A DNA stretch of 64,000 nucleotides from Nigrospora sphaerica (GCA_018287875.1 JAGVVL010000002.1:2604001-2668000), one strand, 5' to 3'. Positions 36,823 through 49,000 are shown, numbered from the stretch's first letter. The notes: a model not told the origin generated them from the sequence alone. Numbers and translations: made by a program.

Positions 36823-37380
36823 CAGGCCCGGCGCCTTACGTGCTGGCGCAGCGGAGGCCTAGCCCGAGGCTCAGGGTCGGGGCGATGACGCAGAAGGTTG
36901 GCGTCGTCGAGAGCCAAAGCCATCGTTTGCGTCAATGGGACCTCTCACTGGCAAAGGCTGGTACTGCGGGAGCCGCTTGCCACATCTCCGAAGTGTGAGG
37001 AGGAGACAGCAGTTCCGTCACGGTGCAATTTCACATATTGGCCTAGGCCGGGTACCAGTCAATCGATGATCATACATGAGAGGGTTGAAGATTTCTACGT
37101 TCGGTCGGAGGCGCTGGAAAGCCCGTTGCTGGCCAAAACGGAAAGCCGTCATGCCAGGAATACTTGGTGTAATTTGACGGTCCATTCCAGGCCCTACAAG
37201 TGTTCGAGACACCCGCTGTCCTCGGGAGAGGTGAAACAGTGACTCACCCAACCCACAACTACCTTAAGCGAATAAGCGCTATACACTCGCTAAGTCACAA
37301 GGGAGGAACATGTTGCAGTATTGCAATTCCTGGTGGAGTCTCTTGCGCCAGCCGTACGGTGCTGGTGGCTTAAATAGTAT
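36823..37380. other. Spacer between the oxidase relic and SRP68
   Basis: About 560 bases downstream of the SRP68 stop codon. No gene, and no further oxidase homology, was recognised. Confidence 0.45.
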
Positions 37381-39346
37381 CTAAGTGCGGCCAAAACCAA
37401 ACCAACCCCTTTTCTGCTGTTGGCTTGACTGGGCGCCCGGCGTGGCATCGGCTGCTTTGGGTCCCGTCGCCGTTGTCTGTCCGGGGTAATCGATATAGTT
37501 CCAGGCCACATCGAAGAAGAGCGGCTTGACAGGGATGGGTTCGATTTTAGGGGGGTACGTGACCAGGTTCTCCAGGTCCGCTCCCTCGGTAGGGTATTCG
37601 TAGAGGCGCTCAACCAGGGGTACGCTGGACTTGGCACCCGCAGCACCCGCCTTCGCACGCAGGTTGTCGATCTCGACAAGCGCACGGCATCGTTGAAGCT
37701 CGCCGACCAACAAGTTTTGCAAGAACTGGACATCGCTCTGAAGTATGTCAATGCTCCGCGGCGATGCATCCGAAGAAGTGGCGCTGTTCTCGGCAAAGTG
37801 TTGGGCCGGCTCCTGGCACTGGTCAACGGCATGCTTGGTAAGGGCCAACGCGTTGACCCATTTGCCCGCAAGGGAGTGGGATCGTGCAATGGTCAGACAC
37901 CTGGCCACGCTGTCAGTAGTGGATCCAAGGAATGCGGCGCGCAGAGCGACACTTACTTGAGAGCTTGAAAGTACTTGTAGGTAGCACCCAGCTGCGCCAG
38001 GAGCTGCTCATCTGCCGCGACACCGGGCAGCTCCTTGATCGAGTCGAGGCTTTGCAGTGTGGCGTCGTAGAGCACCACCTTCTCCTTGAGCCTCGCCATC
38101 TTGCGGCCTGGTGCCTCCACCTTGGGTTTCTGGGCAACAGCCTCCTTCTTGGCCTTCCGCGTGGTGTTGGGGGCCGAGTCGAGCAAGGCTCCATCGTGCT
38201 CTCCGCATAGGACTCGGTTACGTCCAACCCGCCAGCTGATCAGTTTGTAGTTTACAGCTGTTCGCGTGACTTGTAGGCTCTGGACGCGCGCGTCGTTCTG
38301 TGGTACACCCTCTTCCCTCAATTCGTCGATGGCCCGCTTGGTTGCGTCAGCAGCGTCCTGGCTCGCGATCAAGACTTCGTCATAAGCAGCAGCCATCTCC
38401 TTGGGCAAGGCCACGGACGATGAGCCCAGTTTCTCAGAAAGCGTCGCCACAGCAGCATCGGTAGACGCCAAGGCCAGAGCGATGGCGGCATCCTCAATCT
38501 TGACCTCCCGACCACGCCAATTGATGGTTTGAGGCGCGCTGGGCGAGCCGGCCTGACTTTGCTGGGCGTCGGCATCGACTTGCTGCAGCAGGCTGGGGTC
38601 CAAGTTGGTGACGGCATCGGAAAGCGAGGGGTCGGTGGGGAATGCTCGTCTAGCAATAGCCTGGATGGTCAGGGTGCGGGGGATCTTGACCTGGTAGGCG
38701 GCGTATCGTATTGACGGCTCGATGGTTTCCGAAAGGAGGTCCTTGAAGAGGTCGGGCCGCTGGGTCTTGGACAAGGCCGTGTAAATAACATAGGCGACCG
38801 AGTAGCTCCGGACACAGCCCTCCCAGCTGTGGTTCTCGAATTGGGCGGCGCCACGGATCATGGCGGCGTACGCACGCGCTTCGAGGATGTCGCCCGAGCT
38901 TGCGCCGCTGGCATTGCTGCTGGAAAGCAGTTCGACGAGGCCCTCGGCGGCCTTTGCGGCCTTGGTTAGCCTCGACACAATGTGCGATCGTGTGCGACCA
39001 GTAAGACCGTTTGTGTCGGAGGAGTGGATGGCCTTCAGCTCCATGCCGTGAGCCCAGGCTCGCTCGGATGTGAGGAGAAGCAGATGGAGGAAGCTGGACG
39101 TCGGCGACAATATTAGTCTCTCTGGCCCCTGTATGCGCCGGCATTCTTGACTTACCCATGATCCTGGGAGATCTGCTCGGCTGTGACCTCTCCTTTGTTG
39201 GTGAATTTGCCGCGGTTCTTGGTCGCGAGACCCAGTCTTCGGCGACAGTTGGCCAACTTCTTGCTCAACTGGCGGTGGTAGGTCGAGTGGTCCCCGTAGA
39301 GCAGTGCGCCGTTCCTGGACGAGACGACGAAGTCGGTGATATCCAT
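37381..39346 (-). CDS. SRP68: Signal recognition particle subunit Srp68
   Basis: Three exons (39346-39156, 39093-37957, 37909-37381; introns 62 and 47 nt) give 618 residues, close to yeast (599) and human (627) Srp68. The first true ATG gives MDITDFVVSSRNGALLYGDH. The arginine/lysine-rich YHRQLSKKLANCRRRLGLAT is the conserved RNA-binding entry of the family. Intron 1 removal joins AEQISQDHG to FLHLLLLTSERAWAHGMELK, the strongest signature of SRP68. Tetratricopeptide-like helices fill the middle (YAAMIRGAAQFENHSWEGCV). The C-terminal third (LENLVTYPPKIEPIPVKPLF, FDVAWNYIDYP) is the part that binds Srp72. The protein assembles with Srp72 on SRP RNA and supports cotranslational ER targeting. Intron 2 is short at 47 nt, but its removal preserves the helical register. 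Confidence 0.92.
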
Positions 39347-40317
39347 GGCGGGCGGCGGCGGTGTTGGGGCCAGGCGGAGGTGCAGGCGGCGGCGGTACAG
39401 ATATGTATCTGGCAACGCTGGCTCGAGCAGCCGACGGCTGGATTCAATAATTGACGAGCAACCTTGGTGGGGTTTCTTAGCTCCACGAACCCGCTAGAGA
39501 GCTGCGGCTCGCGGCTGGCACCCCGCTTGTTGAAACCTATAGGATAAAATGCTACGTGTACCTACTTACATGCATATATTCAATCGCTCGTAGTACCTAC
39601 TTCATACTTGGCATGTATTGGCCCCGATGAATGCCGCTACCTGCTGCTCAAACAAGATACCTGCGCCGTACCTACACCTTATAATCCCGAAGGCGTGACA
39701 GGCCGCGAGAGTCCCCTGCGCATCTCGCGGCACGGAGGCATTGGGGATGAATACGAAACCCCCAAATGTACGGACGGCACGCAGCTTCTCTGTCCCTTAT
39801 TGAACCCCTCTGTTGTTTCGAACGGGCGCTGTTGCTGGGTCTCACCCCCGCGTGGTGCACCAGCCACAAGGTCCATGACTGGTAACCAGTACAAGGTTCC
39901 TCTCTAGTGTCACTTACTTACCTAAACCGAGCCATGTGCGGGTCGGAGCTGGAAGCCAAAAAAAAAGACATCGATGATGATTCGATGTTCGTCGAAGCTT
40001 CGTTTCTGCCGTGGACGCCAGCGGCTCACAAGTTCTAGGTCGCGACAGGACGAGCCAAGAGGCCTGTATGTAACCACCTGCGCATTTCACCTGTCTCTCA
40101 TTCGCAGCGCCAGTGGATAAGAGTAAATGTCATGAGTTCCAGTCAGTCCATCTTTCCCTCGCTTGCGTAATGTTTGGCTCCCATGCTCATCCGACTGCTT
40201 CACCACCAGGGGCCGCGAAAAAGACCATACCAAACGACGCCCCCCCTCTCTTCCTCCAGCGGACCGTTCCTTTTCGTCGGTAGCAGCTACTGAGTGCTGC
40301 CGGTCAACCACATCCCA
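39347..40317. other. Divergent promoter region of SRP68 and CIA84
   Basis: About 970 bases between two divergent start codons. No gene is recognised; short in-frame codons before the CIA84 ATG are read as 5' UTR. Confidence 0.55.
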
Positions 40318-43300
40318 ATGCTGGAGAAGACGGCTGCAAGCCTTGAACCATGCGGCCTTCAGCGAGTTCTCCCGGGTGCCGCCAAGTCCTTGCGAAGCAA
40401 CCGGCAGCTTCACACAGCATTCTGGCAACACGGCGCTGCTGATGTCGAGCCGAGCGACGCATGGCAAGCCCTCATGCACGGATTTGCCGACTCGGCCACC
40501 ACCGACTCCGGCTCCCGCAAGCCGCCGCCCGACGCGGCGAATGCCACGGCCATACGTGCCTCGACCTTTCTGCTCGACTTCCTCTACCCGGCCGGCACTG
40601 TCGCATTCCTGCGCCGCTTCTACCCAACAGCCATTGACCGCCGTGAAACCCATCGTGCCATTCGGAGCTTTGCGAAAGTGTCACCGCGCTTATATACCTC
40701 TTCAGCCCCATCCTCCGAAGCCCGGACCACCGTGCAAGAGGATCAGCGTTGCGACGCTGGCGAGCAAACAGGCAACGGCGTGGGCTTGGACTTGTCTCTG
40801 AAGCAAAATTCCTCAGGGCTGGAGGTACCATCGGCTCCTCCCGACGATGTTGCAAGGCATTCCAAAGCTTTAAACGATCTCCTGGCTGTTGGCAACCCCG
40901 ACGATGGTGAGCAGGTGTGGCACCACCATGCCTCTCTGGATAGGTCGACGCGGAGAGACTTCCTCAGCCCTACGCTGCTCTTTTTATCCAAAACCAACCG
41001 GGCCACAGATTCGTGGAGGATCATCGAGCTTTTCCAACAGCTCGCACCGGACCAGTGGGACAGCAACTCATTTTTGGCCGGTCTAACGGCCGAGATGAAC
41101 CTGGGCAACGAAGCCAAGGCTCTCAGCATACTCACTACGGGTCTTGGACTATCTCACATTGACAGCGATGCCCTGGTCGAAGCACTGGATCTCCTATTAG
41201 CATCGGCGCTCCGAGCTTCGGATCTGAAACAAGTTAAGATAGTCTGGTCATCTTACGAAGCCATTCGTGAGCGACTCGACTTGGAGGGCATTACAGGCCA
41301 GCTGCATCGTGTTGCTGCCGTGCCTGGGCTTGCAGCCAAGGTCTTAGAAGGCAAGCGCTACTTCAGGCACAAGTCTAAAAACCAGAACAACCCCGAGGGT
41401 AAGGTACCGCTGTTAAAGCTGCTTACTAGACGGGCCCTGTGTTCCTGCGCCGACGAGGAAGTGAAGCCTTTGCTGCAGCTCACCAACGATCCTTTGGCAT
41501 TTGAAGAGGTCCTTCGGAAACCAAACCCTCACTGGAAGAAGCTGCGCATTTCCATATACCACATGTACCGGAATCTTAAGGGTAGTGTTGAGCCCAGCCA
41601 CGCCGTACTGCACGAGGTGTTCCGCGCCTATTGCAGCCTTTCGTCCACACCGGACAAGCTTGCGGGCGCCGAGTTGCTATGGGGGGATTGGCACAGATAC
41701 CACAAGCAGCCAACAAGGCGTGCCTACCAGAGGTACATGGCTTTCTATGCTTCCAGGGGCGACAAAGCACGGGTCTTCAACATGTGGGAGGATTACATAA
41801 GGCTCTACGACAAGTCTGACGACGTGCTCAAGGCCGATGATACTTTTGCCCATTTGCTCCAAGTGCATGCCGTGCGCCAGGAGTTGGACCAGGTCCTCGA
41901 GGTTTTCAGCAGTATCACGGATAAGTTCAACCTGCAACCGAGCCGTGCGTGCTGGAACATTCTACTCAACGCCCACCGGCGAGCAAACAACTACGATGGC
42001 GCGATTCGCATCTTCGAGAAAATAACCGCGACTGTCGGCGCTGACCGATGGAGTTATGCGACGCTGATGCAGATGGCGGCCTCGCGTGGCGACGAAGGCT
42101 TCACCATGGACCTATACCGACGCGCACGACGCGAGAACGTCATCGACAATGACGTCGCGACCCTGGCGGCGCTTATCGAAGCCTACTGCCAAAACGACCA
42201 TTTCAACGCGGCCGAAGACGTCTGCACCCGCTCAGCCAGACGCGGCATGAAGGAAACGCAGCTGTGGAACCGCGTATTACACGCCTACGCCATCCGGGCC
42301 AACTTGGCTAGCATCAACCGCATCCTCAACCTCATGACGGACATGGGAATCTCCTACAACGAGACGACGTACCAAGAACTCCTCCTGGGCTTGTCCTTGT
42401 GCCGCCAGTCCCACCACGCGCTACACCTTCTTGCCGTAGCCATCAAGGACAACGCTTTCGAGGTGCAGGAGCACCATTTCCATACCCTGATGGGGGCTTT
42501 CATCAAGACTGCCGAACCACACCTCGTGCTCCGGATTCACAAGCTGATGGAGCAGTGCGGCCTTCGAGCCTCGGCCGCCAGTATGACCCACGTCATGACG
42601 GCGCTCGGCCAATGGCACAAGATGCCGCTGGCCATGCGACGCGGGCAGAGGCTCGCGGACGCCGTCGGCAAAGTGTGGCGAGAGTTTTACCAACTGTTCC
42701 AGCGTGACTACCGGGGCGTGGCAAACAACCGCCCGTCCTCTTCGTATCGCTCGCCTGCGAGCATGGTGATGCAGACTAGCCCCCAGGCCTACCAGATTGG
42801 CAGGATGGTGTATCTCTTCACGCAGATGAAAGACATGGGCACAGTAGAAGAGCTCGTTGAGCTGTATCGTTACGTCGTCCAAGGCGACAAGCACTCCAAC
42901 GAGCCCCTGCCCGCCGCTCTGCTCAACTCGCTGATGCTGGCCCACGCCTCGGAGAAGCGATACGACGCTGTGCGCGAGATCTGGGATCTCATGTTTTCCA
43001 TGGCCAAAAAAGGGGGTCTCTCGGCAGAACACACGGAGCGGTCTCCTCGGACGTCCAGAATCTCGCCCCGCTTCAAATACATCCTTTCGGACGCACTCAA
43101 AGTCATGCAGAACATGTATATGACACAGGGGGACGCGGTCGCGTTGCAGAAGGTGGTGGAAGAGGTTTACCACGAGGGATTTGAGATCGACTCCAAGAAC
43201 TGGAACCTCCATATCCAGTGTCTGGTGCGGCTGAAGGCCTACCGGCCCGCCTTCGAGCTGTGTGAAAAGTGGCTGATGCCCAACTGGGCCGGCTGGGCTA

Positions 43301-43695
43301 CGGTGCGGCAAAAGGAAAATATCAAGAACGAGCTGCCTCTCGACCTGCGGCGCAGGGGCCAGATGAGACGCCTGCTTCGGCCCGTGGCGCACACGCTGTA
43401 TTACCTGGCGCGCGCGTACATGGAGCTGGACAAGATGAGCCCGTGGTCGCCCGAGGCGGCGCAGGTCCTCAGGGAGGTGGAGGGGAAGACGCCGAGGTGC
43501 TACCGGGCCATCATGACCATGATGCGGGTCCACACGGACGCTGAGTACGCCATCCTCGGCCGCCGCGAGGACGACGTGCCGCAGGAGTGGCTCGACGGCG
43601 ACGCCGGCGACGACTACGTCGGCGCGGCCCCCGAGTTCGGGGACTGGGACGAGTCCACGGAGGGCATCAAGACCCAGGCGCACGGCGAATCGTGA
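40318..43695 (+). CDS. CIA84: Complex I intermediate-associated protein 84 (CIA84), PPR protein
   Basis: This single long exon encodes about 1125 residues. The open frame extends 8 codons further upstream without another ATG, so MLEKTAASLEPCG is the start. The N-terminus contains TFLLDFLYPAGTVAFLRR, a motif I associate with Neurospora CIA84, which assists assembly of the membrane arm of NADH:ubiquinone oxidoreductase. Many pentatricopeptide-type helical pairs follow (SRACWNILLNAHRRANNYDG, NVIDNDVATLAALIEAYCQN, NETTYQELLLGLSLC). The C-terminus is acidic (EDDVPQEWLDGDAGDDYVG). Mitochondrial location is inferred from the family; the N-terminus is moderately basic. The specific name rests on recall of motifs; PPR-family membership is clear. 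Confidence 0.8.
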   Translation: MLEKTAASLEPCGLQRVLPGAAKSLRSNRQLHTAFWQHGAADVEPSDAWQALMHGFADSATTDSGSRKPPPDAANATAIRASTFLLDFLYPAGTVAFLRRFYPTAIDRRETHRAIRSFAKVSPRLYTSSAPSSEARTTVQEDQRCDAGEQTGNGVGLDLSLKQNSSGLEVPSAPPDDVARHSKALNDLLAVGNPDDGEQVWHHHASLDRSTRRDFLSPTLLFLSKTNRATDSWRIIELFQQLAPDQWDSNSFLAGLTAEMNLGNEAKALSILTTGLGLSHIDSDALVEALDLLLASALRASDLKQVKIVWSSYEAIRERLDLEGITGQLHRVAAVPGLAAKVLEGKRYFRHKSKNQNNPEGKVPLLKLLTRRALCSCADEEVKPLLQLTNDPLAFEEVLRKPNPHWKKLRISIYHMYRNLKGSVEPSHAVLHEVFRAYCSLSSTPDKLAGAELLWGDWHRYHKQPTRRAYQRYMAFYASRGDKARVFNMWEDYIRLYDKSDDVLKADDTFAHLLQVHAVRQELDQVLEVFSSITDKFNLQPSRACWNILLNAHRRANNYDGAIRIFEKITATVGADRWSYATLMQMAASRGDEGFTMDLYRRARRENVIDNDVATLAALIEAYCQNDHFNAAEDVCTRSARRGMKETQLWNRVLHAYAIRANLASINRILNLMTDMGISYNETTYQELLLGLSLCRQSHHALHLLAVAIKDNAFEVQEHHFHTLMGAFIKTAEPHLVLRIHKLMEQCGLRASAASMTHVMTALGQWHKMPLAMRRGQRLADAVGKVWREFYQLFQRDYRGVANNRPSSSYRSPASMVMQTSPQAYQIGRMVYLFTQMKDMGTVEELVELYRYVVQGDKHSNEPLPAALLNSLMLAHASEKRYDAVREIWDLMFSMAKKGGLSAEHTERSPRTSRISPRFKYILSDALKVMQNMYMTQGDAVALQKVVEEVYHEGFEIDSKNWNLHIQCLVRLKAYRPAFELCEKWLMPNWAGWATVRQKENIKNELPLDLRRRGQMRRLLRPVAHTLYYLARAYMELDKMSPWSPEAAQVLREVEGKTPRCYRAIMTMMRVHTDAEYAILGRREDDVPQEWLDGDAGDDYVGAAPEFGDWDESTEGIKTQAHGES

Positions 43696-44531
43696 GAGCG
43701 GGCACAACCCCCAGGCACCTATAGACAAGATATCCCCGAACGAGCAGCTCGCTGCAAGCCTGTCTGCGTCTGCCCTGGGCTACCACTCGCTTATGCTATG
43801 TGACCTGGGCTTACGGACCTCGTGTACGTGATGTGAATATTTGCCCCACCGGCTATATCATGGGCAAGGAGGCCTGGGCAGTCCGTCAGGTTGTGTGTAG
43901 ACATTCGGGCGGCGGCGGTACCCAGGGCCGGACCGGGGGCTAGACAACATCGGGGGCGCGTGGGAAATACGGGTCGTCGTCTCGGCTCCGTTATACAAGG
44001 TCACATATTCTCGTACTGCCCTTCCAAGCTCCGGGTGCTACGCCGTCGATGTGGGTTGTTTACGGAAGTCCTGCCGAGCTACGGTTGATACCGAAAGATC
44101 CCGCTTCTCGTTTATACCCAGGTGCTTATAGGGCTGGGTAGCGTCAGGCGAGCATCAATGATATTCTATGAGGTCTGTTCGGGCACGGTACTCCTGCAGA
44201 GCCACGAATACCAGCACAAAGCACTGGCCGCCATCCTTCGGGTATCGCTTATAAAACCACCAAGCTCTGGCGTGTAATACCCCGCGAGCTGTAGCGTCAC
44301 CGGCGGGCAACAGAAAACCTAACGCCTTACTTGTAAACAAGGAGGATGGATAAGCCGTTGGAGTCGGAACGCCTGTTTCAGGCCCGGTCTTCCCATCGAT
44401 CAAGCCACAACGCCGTTGCCAGCCAGAATGGCTCCGAACTCGCCCGTGACCGCCCGGGAACTCTCGGAGAATTACATGGTCATGATGGAATAGAGGTACA
44501 TGAAAGGAAATGTGCAGCCCCCACCCCCCCT
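43696..44531. other. Convergent intergenic spacer
   Basis: About 840 bases between CIA84 and the coiled-coil gene. Short open frames are without recognisable content. It should hold two 3' UTRs. Confidence 0.5.
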
Positions 44532-46033
44532 TCATTCCTCTTTGGGAGTGTTGGAAGCCGGCGTAGAAGACTCGGTGACGGCGACGGAGCCAGGACGGGC
44601 CACGGGCGCCTCCTCTGACACCGAGGTAGAATGCAGCAAGTGCGAAGGATGAGCAGGCTCTCGCGTTACCGAGGCGTTGGCGTGCGTGTCGCAAAGTTGG
44701 CGTTCTGCTACTGGTTAATGCGCGGTACATAGGAGGGGGGGGGGGAACAAGGGAGGCTGGGGAGATTAACCAAGTTCTCGAATTCGGTGGCGCAGCATTT
44801 GGTTCTCACGAATCAAGGACTGAGTCTCGGCCTGGTAAAAGGCACTCTCGTCGCGGACGCCGCTGGATCCAGTGGCGCCACCAAGGAGCCACGGCTCAGC
44901 GCCCTCGGCGGTTATCGAAGTCGACCGCAACCTGGGAGACGAAGCGCCACGGCTCGACCTGCGCGACGATCGAAAATCCGGCCGCGTCATGTCGAAGCTG
45001 CTGCGGGGGTGGGGCATCAATGGCGACCTAGGTGTGGTAGGGCCTGTCATGGCGGCGTGTGGCGGCGGATGGGTCACGAGGGCCGCGGCAGAAGGCGGCA
45101 GGGCGTGAGGCAGCGAGCTCGACTGGTCGGAGGCGGGAGGCGGGTCCTCAGCGGCCACGGTGGACTGGGGAGGGTGGCCTTGGGCGGCCTGAAGCTGTTG
45201 CAGCTGGATCTGCTGTTGGCGGATCATGTGAAGCAAACGGTTCACCTGGGCCTCCTGCTCGGCCTCGAGCTCCTGGTGCAGCTCGCCGAGGCTGGGGGCT
45301 CGACTGCGGTGTTGGGGATCGCCGCCCGTCAGGAGAGGAGAGGAGGACAAGGGCGGGGGGCTGGCAGGGCCGTGGCCCGCGGTGGCCGACTGGTGTGTGT
45401 CGTGAAGCATCTCGCCGGGCGCAGGTACGGACGGGTCGTTCAAGTGAAGGTTGTGGAGGACGGCGGATCGTCGACGGCCGTCGGCGTGGGATGGCTGTCT
45501 GTTGCGCGAGAGCGAACTGCTTGATGAGCCTGTAGGTCGGCCAACCAGGTTAGCAGCGAATCGGGTGCACCGGTCCGTCCATCCATGGATGGAATGGAGG
45601 GTAAATAACTTTACTGAACAAAGAAGGACCTTGTACCTCCCAACTTGCTTGCCTGAGGCACTTCTACCTGCCTCCTCGTGCACGCTGCGCACCCCGGCAG
45701 CAGACACACAGGCAGGCAGGCAGGCAGGCAGGCAGACAAGCAGGTCGGCTGATACTGTGGTCCGAATAGAAGCGAAGGGAGGGGAAGAGGAGCGGGAGAC
45801 TTACGTCGTGGTGGCTCATGTTGCAGACCGGCATTCATGGTAGCAGCGGCCTGCAGGGAAACGGAACCGCGGCGGGCGGCACTGGAGGGCGGTGGAGACT
45901 CGCCCATGACGATGGCGGCCTGGTTAGGCTCGCCGTCGAAGGCCGAAGCCGGGGTGGAGGCGGCGGGCGGTGGATGTGCGGTATTCATAGCTCGCGCAGT
46001 GGACGGTGGGAGGGAGTTGAGATCAGGAGCCAT
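44532..46033 (-). CDS. Conserved fungal coiled-coil protein of unknown function
   Basis: Three exons are proposed: 46033-45805, 45529-44771 and 44704-44532, giving 386 residues. Exon 1 starts MAPDLNSLPPSTARAMNT and ends GLQHEPPRR. Intron 1 is long (275 nt) and contains a CAGG repeat; removing it joins RR to SSSSSLSRNRQ. Exon 2 has a coiled coil (GELHQELEAEQEAQVNRLLH, MIRQQQIQLQQLQ) and low-complexity Ser/Pro stretches, ending RENQMLRHRIREL. Without further splicing the frame stops one codon later. A 66-nt intron with a weak donor (GTTAAT) and a TAG/CAG tandem acceptor continues the heptads as RELERQL and reaches a new stop after NTPKEE. I have seen similar Sordariomycete proteins only as hypothetical entries. 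Confidence 0.7.
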
Positions 46034-49000
46034 GAATGCGGGGGAAACGCCCTGCGCAGGCGTTGCTACTTATCCAAAGGGGAAAAAAAAACCGATGGGA
46101 TATAGTCGTCGAGGCGAGACGGGAGGACTGTCGCTTCTTGCTCGTTTGGGGGGTGCCGGTGCTGGTGGTTCGGGAGAATGATGCAACCTTCCCACTTCGC
46201 TGGCTCCCCGCAGGCAGGCGGGCAGATCAGCAAGGACGGCCAGTACCACACCCTGCGCCTGACAAACAACGACGATCACCGTCTCCGTACCAAGCCTGGC
46301 AAACGAGGTGAGGGGGTACGTACGTCGGGATGGATGGTCTCATTTCTGCTGTCCGGAGCGGGCTGGAGGCTAGCTACCCGGCTACCCGTGGATGCCGAGT
46401 TGTAGATACCGCCGCTGCGAATTCTCGACTACGGCTCCATCTATCTGTTTGGTACCCCAGTACGCAAGCTGCTGGGGCCTGAAAGTCTCGCATTTCCATG
46501 CCAGTCCCGGTGCGATGTGTTTGGCTTTGGGGCCGGCTCGCGTGAATGGGAGCGTGCGTGGTTCGAGTGTGATCCCACGGTTTGTTGACAGGCTGTGAGG
46601 GACGTGAGGGAGGCAGGTGGGGTGAAGTAAAAATGACTCGGCTCGCCAGTATTCTACCTTTTACTAACACACTCATAACTGTCAAGGATGGGGGTTTTCT
46701 TATACCCAAAAACAATCAAGTGTCCTAAAAGGCCTTGTAAGTTTATTACCAAGTTCCAAGATGTTTTCGAAACGTAAACGTAAATATAAAGCTATCTTTC
46801 TGAAAGGGAAAAATCACGAAAGCTGAGACATTTCTACCTATTCACACCACCTGTGAGGCAGGGCTTCTGGTGGAGGGTGAGAGCTGGAGGTACAACTAGG
46901 TACCTGTGTATGCACTATGGCTCTGGCGGATGGTCCCATTGTCGGATCCGACGCTGCGAATGGGGAAGCGGATCGATCGCTTTGATGGCTCCCAGCCGGA
47001 CACCTGGGACGATCAGCACGCCAGCTGCATACCCTACCTTCTTGTAAACAACTACTTATGATGAATCTGGACACGGAGTACATACCTCTCTCTGTATCTT
47101 TGCTCCGCATCGTGGCGGTGGCCGGGTCCGCTTTCGCTACTAGCGACCCCGTAGTGATGTGGCGGCAGTCTGGATTGGGGGTTGGGAGCAGGTGAGCGCC
47201 GATGGCTTCATGGGATAGCCCGACATAATGCGATGTGGTGCGCGCAATGGCGTGATGCGTGCGAAACCTGACCTCCAGGCCCGCCGGGCCTGATGTGAAT
47301 GGACGGGCCATGCACAGGAATCCCCGGATCCCCGCAATCTACTGTCGGGGCTACCTGTGAACCCGGCCTTGATCGTGATCGCTGCCCCTCTCACGTAGAC
47401 GGACGGGGCATCGTGATGTATCACAGTAAAGGTCAATGAGTCGACGACCTATCTACGTTCGAGCAAGGACATGTGATGGACTCCGAGAGCCCGACGGGTC
47501 GCTAGCTGCCCCGGAAGCAAAAGCTGCCCACACGCCTTGGCATGGAAGCATTCTGCATTCTCGCCCCTAAGAGGGCGAGCGAGGGGAACAGCTGCATCAG
47601 AGACGTCAGGGGCACAAGCAACATTCACGCCAGCATGCATCCACAGACGAAGAGCCCGCGAAAACCTCCGCCTACTTGCTGCTATCCATCCATATATTGG
47701 ACCGGTGCCCATCCGTCGGTGCGTCGGAAGTAACCAGTCGCAATGGTTGACCATGTCTGCATCCAACATACCCATCTCCAGTACCTACATACCTGACATA
47801 CGAAGCTGCAGGGCCAGAAACAATATCCGCTACCCCGTAAGCCACGTTCAGCCACCTGGATTGGATGACGCCCTTGTTGGGATGGCATGACCGGGCCGTC
47901 CGTAGGAAGTCTCCGGCGTAAAACCAAAGCCCCCGGTCCGGCCCCTGGTGGGGCCCCATGGGTCTCCGATATGGAGAACAATCAACCTGTCGCTAGAGGC
48001 CGAGTACCGCCGTTACCGCCGCCGCCAGGGCCGCCAGCCGGTACAGGAGCCTGGGGCGAACCTAACTCGAGGGGGGCGGCTTTTGATCCGGATGAAAGAC
48101 GATTCGTGACCATCGCTCACGTCTCCTTATCTCTTCTTACCCCAATCCACGCGCCCGAGTGTTGTGCACTGCACTGCCGTGTCACCCAACTTAAACACCG
48201 CTCTACCAAGGGGAGTCCAACCGAGACGGTGGGGAAAGCGGTAGCTCTGCCGCTCACCCTTCTGTGTAAAGTATTAAGACACATTCAGGACCTTTCTCTC
48301 CGCGTGGTGTCCTGCCCGTGGATCAAGAGATCAAAACGTCCCTCGGGGGAATGCCGAGAACATCGGCCCTCACTGCGTGCTCCGTCCCACTTGCTTCAAG
48401 CCCGGCAGGGATTCGGGTCCAGCACCAGTATGGGAAGTGGTGACACAACCAGGGCTTGGGGATACCGGAAGTACCAAGCAGGCTGCCAGTGGACTGGTTT
48501 AGCGATACAATCACCTGCTCCGTGGCAGCGGCTCCTGTTTGCCTAGTGGCTTCGTGCTACGAGCTAGTTGCCTCAAGATTGAGGAGGGATGAACGAGGGC
48601 AGCCTTTTGAGTTGACTTTTCGACAATGGTCGCAGTCTGATCACCGATCCTTCCGCCCGTCTTGATGAAGAATGGCACCTTACGCCCTTGCTAATGGACG
48701 CCTTTGCAGAGACAATGTGGACACGCTGTATTGGCCGTGGTTTTTCGCAGCTACCCATCTTATGGAACTTGCCGGTCCATGGATGGGACCTGCACTGGAG
48801 GGCACTTCCCTGGGCAAACCGGGGGGGGCGCCGGACGCCGTGTAACGGTATGCCTCGCATGCACCCATCGCTGAACAGCCCAGTGGCCAAGGGCGAGTAA
48901 CGCATTCCCTCGGTGGCCGGTGGCGGCGGACGGCCTCTGTGGCTTTCCGTGCTTGGCCCACGTGTCCAGCCCGCAGTTCGCAGACGGAACGAGGTTTGTC

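Noticed and set aside
47887..48546. Plus-strand open frame of 219 codons in the gene-free interval
   Set aside because: Low-complexity Pro/Arg-rich translation without domains, overlapping open frames on the other strand; considered a chance frame.
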